From an uncultured Roseiflexaceae bacterium (GTDB lineage Bacteria > Chloroflexota > Chloroflexia > Chloroflexales > Roseiflexaceae): 64,000 nucleotides of DNA. Within the stretch, counting starts at the first letter, position 1. Each line of letters starts with the position of its first letter. The notes below the pieces were generated by a model. It was not told where the DNA came from, searched no databases, and worked only from the letters and a program-made list of their open reading frames with translations. The stretch spans positions 1 to 64,000 of the forward strand of contig CALKHR010000191.1 of the NCBI GenBank assembly GCA_937988885.1. The letters are read 5' to 3'. Shown here in pieces: positions 61,510 through 64,000 of the stretch. The translations under genes and the position numbers were made by a program.

Positions 61510-61791
61510 TTACCCGCGCGGCTTATGGCGCTTCCGAAGCTCGTCCTCCACATCACGGAGCGACAGGCCGCGCCGCGAGAGCAACACCAGCGAATGGTAG
61601 AACAGATCGGCCATCTCCTCGATCACCCGCTCGTTGTTCTGCGCCAATGCGGCCACCACCACCTCAACGCCCTCCTCACCGATCTTCTGCGCCAAGCGAG
61701 CCTCGCTGCCGCTCAACAGCTTATTGGTGTACGAGCCTTCGACCGGGTTGGCCTTGCGGTCCTCGATAATCGCGAACAGTTCGTCTAGCAT
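61510..61791 (-). CDS. hisE: Phosphoribosyl-ATP pyrophosphatase
   Basis: A 93-residue MazG-fold enzyme of histidine biosynthesis step 2. YTNKLLSGSEARLAQKIGEE holds the conserved K-x2-EE metal site, and VEVVVAALAQNNERVIEEMADL follows. Stand-alone rather than fused to HisI. Last gene of the his run; TGAGGAC precedes the ATG. Confidence 0.95.
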   Translation of the reverse strand: MLDELFAIIEDRKANPVEGSYTNKLLSGSEARLAQKIGEEGVEVVVAALAQNNERVIEEMADLFYHSLVLLSRRGLSLRDVEDELRKRHKPRG

Positions 61792-61846
61792 ATGTCCTCA
61801 TCAGAACGGCAAACCCAGCGCATCGTTACGCTGGGCCGCCAACGAT

Positions 61847-62161
61847 TTATTCGGCCTCCAACACGCGGAAGAAACAGGAATGCTCGCCAGTGTGGCAGGC
61901 AGGACCAGCGGGACGCACCTTCAGCAGCAGGGTGTCGGCATCGCAATCGACGCGGATCTCCTGCACGTGCATCACATTGCCCGATGTGCCGCCCTTGCGC
62001 CACAGTTCCTGGCGGCTGCGGCTCCAGAAATGCGCCTCACCCGTCTGCTGCGTGAGCCGCAGCGCCTCGGCGTTCATCCAGGCCACCATCAACACATCGC
62101 CGCTCGTGGCCTCCTGCACCACCGCCGTGATCAAACCCTGCGCGTCGTATTTCAGTTCCAT
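61847..62161 (-). CDS. hisI: Phosphoribosyl-AMP cyclohydrolase
   Basis: A 104-residue enzyme of histidine biosynthesis step 3. LVAVVQEA-type start (LITAVVQEATSGDVLMVAWM), FWSRSRQELWRKGGTSGN, and the metal cysteines/aspartates in RVDCDADTLLLKV and CHTGEHSCFFR are all present. 13 bases after hisF. Confidence 0.95.
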   Translation of the reverse strand: MELKYDAQGLITAVVQEATSGDVLMVAWMNAEALRLTQQTGEAHFWSRSRQELWRKGGTSGNVMHVQEIRVDCDADTLLLKVRPAGPACHTGEHSCFFRVLEAE

Positions 62162-62174
62162 GCTCGCCTCTCAG

Positions 62175-62939
62175 CTAGACGATCGGGCGGATCGGCAGCC
62201 CACGCTCCAGCAAATATTCCTTCACGGTGCCAACCGTCAGCTTCTTGTCGTGGAACAGCGAAGCGGCCAGCGCCGCATCGGCCTTGCCCTCCGTCAGCAC
62301 CTCGGCGAAGTGCTCAAGCGTGCCAGCCCCGCCGCTCGCGATCACCGGCACATTCACCGCCTCGACGATCGCGCGAGTCAGCTCGATGTCGTAGCCAGCC
62401 AGTGTGCCGTCGGCGTCCATACTCGTCAGCAGGATCTCGCCCGCGCCCAACTCCACGGCCCGCTTGGCCCACTCGATCGCGTCGATGCCCGTGGGGGTGC
62501 GACCGCCGTGCGTGTACACCTCCCAGCCACCATCGGCCCGCCGACGCGCGTCGATCGCCAGCACCACACATTGGCTGCCGAAGCGCGAGGCGCCCTCCGA
62601 AAGCACCTCGGGACGCGCCACCGCCGCCGAGTTCACGCTGACCTTATCGGCGCCCGCCAGCAGTATCGTGCGCATATCCTCCACGGTGCGAATCCCGCCA
62701 CCGACCGTCAAGGGCAGGAACACCTGATCAGCGACTCGTCGCACCATCTCGGCAGTGGTGCGCCGCCCGTCGGGCGTAGCCGAAATATCGAGGAACACCA
62801 GTTCATCGGCGCCCTCGCGATCGTACACACGGGCCTGCTCGACGGGATCGCCAGCGTCGCGCAGATTCACAAAATTGATGCCCTTCACAACCCGGCCATC
62901 CTTCACATCGAGGCACGGGATGATGCGTTTGGCAAGCAT
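62175..62939 (-). CDS. hisF: Imidazole glycerol phosphate synthase, cyclase subunit
   Basis: A 254-residue (beta/alpha)8 barrel: MLAKRIIPCLDVKDGRVVKG with catalytic D11, LVFLDISATPDGR, the phosphate loop PLTVGGGIRTVEDM and D130 (VVLAIDARR), then VIASGGAGTLEHF. It works with HisH to make IGP and AICAR. GGAGATAG precedes the ATG. Confidence 0.97.
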   Translation of the reverse strand: MLAKRIIPCLDVKDGRVVKGINFVNLRDAGDPVEQARVYDREGADELVFLDISATPDGRRTTAEMVRRVADQVFLPLTVGGGIRTVEDMRTILLAGADKVSVNSAAVARPEVLSEGASRFGSQCVVLAIDARRRADGGWEVYTHGGRTPTGIDAIEWAKRAVELGAGEILLTSMDADGTLAGYDIELTRAIVEAVNVPVIASGGAGTLEHFAEVLTEGKADAALAASLFHDKKLTVGTVKEYLLERGLPIRPIV

Positions 62940-63001
62940 CGTCTATCTCCAAATCCAAACCGTTCGGGCAGCGCCACGGGGCCACCGCCCGAACCGTTCA
63001 C

Positions 63002-63604
63002 CTAACCACGCTCAACAAAGTTCCGCAGAATCGTCATACCCACGCGTTGGCTCTTCTCGGGGTGGAACTGCACGCCGTACAAGCGCCCGCGCCCCACTAC
63101 CGAGGGGTAGCGCTGGCCATAATCCGTCTCGGCCAGCGTATCTTCGGGCCGCGCATCGCAGAAGAAGCCGTGATTGAAGTAGGCGTAATCGTTCGGCAAC
63201 AAGCCCTCGAACAGCACCGATTGGCGGGTCGGCAGGATCTGATTCCATCCCGTCTGTGGCACCTTGAGCCCTGGGGTTGTGAACTGTCGCACGCGGCCCG
63301 GCAGCAAACCCAACCCGGCGTGCTCGCCATACTCCTCGCCAACCTCGAACAGCACCTGCATCCCCACACAAATGCCCAACAACGGCGTGCCGCGTCCCAC
63401 CACTTCCTTGATCACATCGACCAGGCCGTAGCGCCGCAGCCCCACCATCCCATCGCCGAACGCGCCAACGCCGGGCAGCACCACTTTGTCGGCGGCCAAA
63501 ATCACCGTCGGGTCGGAGGTCATCTGCACATCGGCTCCCACCGATTCCAGCGCCTTCTCGACCGAGCGCAAATTGCCGAGATCATAATCGACAAGCGCAA
63601 TCAT
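63002..63604 (-). CDS. hisH: Imidazole glycerol phosphate synthase, glutamine amidotransferase subunit
   Basis: A 200-residue class I glutaminase: VVLPGVGAFGDGM, nucleophile Cys in LLGICVGMQVLF (about 79) and catalytic His/Glu in VQFHPEKSQRVG. Supplies ammonia to HisF. The ATG at 63604 was chosen because GAGGAG lies 6 bases upstream; the next upstream ATG abuts that site. No hisA lies between it and hisF. Confidence 0.96.
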   Translation of the reverse strand: MIALVDYDLGNLRSVEKALESVGADVQMTSDPTVILAADKVVLPGVGAFGDGMVGLRRYGLVDVIKEVVGRGTPLLGICVGMQVLFEVGEEYGEHAGLGLLPGRVRQFTTPGLKVPQTGWNQILPTRQSVLFEGLLPNDYAYFNHGFFCDARPEDTLAETDYGQRYPSVVGRGRLYGVQFHPEKSQRVGMTILRNFVERG

Positions 63605-63691
63605 CACCATCTCCTCGGGCAACCCCTGCACGAGCGTGCAGTGTGCCACGTATCGCAACGTGGAGCAGCAGTTCGCCGCCCACACGATCTG

Positions 63692-64000
63692 TTAGACCAA
63701 CGTGCCCTTTGTGCTGGGCACCTGCCCGCCGCGCCGCGAATCGAACTGGGTGGCCGCATCGAGCGCGCGCCCCAGCGCCTTAAACAACGCTTCGGCCTGA
63801 TGATGGTCGTCGCGGCCATACAGCACTTTGGCGTGCAGGTTCATACGGGCGTTCACCGCCAGCGACTCGAAGAAATGGCCGACCAAACTCGTCGGCATCT
63901 GGCCGATCATCGGCGCGTACCAAGTCGCATCAAAGACGGTGTAGGGGCGGCCCGAGAGATCGACCACCACCAGCGCGAGCGCCTCGTCCATGGGCACGTA
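63692..64000 (-). CDS. hisB: Imidazoleglycerol-phosphate dehydratase (C-terminal part; truncated by window edge)
   Basis: The 3' 103 codons of HisB: metal-binding D-x-HH-x2-E motif GRDDHHQAEALFKALGRAL, preceded by MPTSLVGHFFESLAVNARMN, ending DSRRGGQVPSTKGTLV. It catalyses dehydration of IGP in histidine synthesis. The start lies beyond base 64000, and the same-strand his genes follow. Confidence 0.94.
   Translation of the reverse strand, partial: YVPMDEALALVVVDLSGRPYTVFDATWYAPMIGQMPTSLVGHFFESLAVNARMNLHAKVLYGRDDHHQAEALFKALGRALDAATQFDSRRGGQVPSTKGTLV

Overview
The window looks like chromosomal DNA from a Chloroflexota bacterium, probably of the Herpetosiphon/Chloroflexia type. This placement is inferred from gene content, not measured. 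The pointers are a SARP/STAND/WD40 regulator of about 1370 residues, several secreted proteins with Thr/Pro-rich linkers and a terminal 'LPxxx' tag, an XPB-type helicase, DUF3105 and lamin-tail proteins, an F420-type nitroreductase-like protein and many TetR and NarL-type regulators. No rRNA, tRNA, CRISPR array or transposase gene was seen. Most of the window is GC-rich. The exception is the left end (about 100-5620), which is clearly AT-richer and looks like an acquired defence island.

Layout. (1) 1-5.6 kb: hsdS, a PrrC-type anticodon nuclease gene and hsdR. This is the gene order of the E. coli prr locus, with type IC features (TAEL repeats in HsdS; HsdR catalytic residues D151/E165/K167 and K313). 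hsdM would lie left of the window. (2) 5.7-11.4 kb: a radical-SAM/HhH protein, then seven co-oriented small genes (NTF2-like, two DUF1801, metallo-beta-lactamase, dienelactone hydrolase, two RibD/DHFR-like) ending at a hairpin. (3) 11.4-15.2 kb: a DoxX gene broken by an in-frame amber codon, with a divergent TetR regulator and two perfect 20-bp palindromes; a second TetR with a deazaflavin-type nitroreductase, sharing a common operator; and a zinc-free quinone oxidoreductase. (4) 15.3-18.7 kb: a four-gene operon (small membrane protein, DUF4188, sensor kinase, NarL-type regulator) and a gamma-glutamylcyclotransferase-like gene. (5) 18.9-25.4 kb: a TetR-controlled ABC exporter operon (permease, fusion protein, secreted beta-propeller, two ATPases) with matching operators before the regulator and the operon. 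(6) 25.5-31.9 kb: the giant STAND/WD40 regulator, divergent from a two-gene unit encoding an RlmN/Cfr-like radical SAM protein and an EamA-type transporter.

(7) 32-43.8 kb: secreted proteins (S8 protease with P domain, beta-helix protein, C39 peptidase with duplicated crystallin-like repeats, lamin-tail protein), interspersed with a HEAT-repeat protein, a single-receiver regulator, an RraA-like protein and an SDR fragment. (8) 43.8-55.9 kb: mtnK, DUF3105, OsmC, a tandem pair of M20 amidohydrolases, an alpha/beta hydrolase, a gluzincin plus peptide-binding lipoprotein operon, a class III aminotransferase and a zinc ribbon. (9) 55.9-60.5 kb: a PAS/GAF histidine kinase, a CheC/CheX-like protein and an XPB-like helicase. 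(10) 60.5-61.5 kb: repeats only, including a MITE-like element also found at 31.9 kb. (11) 61.5-64 kb: histidine genes hisB (partial), hisH, hisF, hisI and hisE on the minus strand, without hisA.

The strongest candidates for unusual biology are the hsdS-prrC-hsdR locus, the divergent radical-SAM/transporter pair beside the STAND regulator, the three TetR operator pairs, the exporter operon with a built-in beta-propeller, and the composite MITE family.
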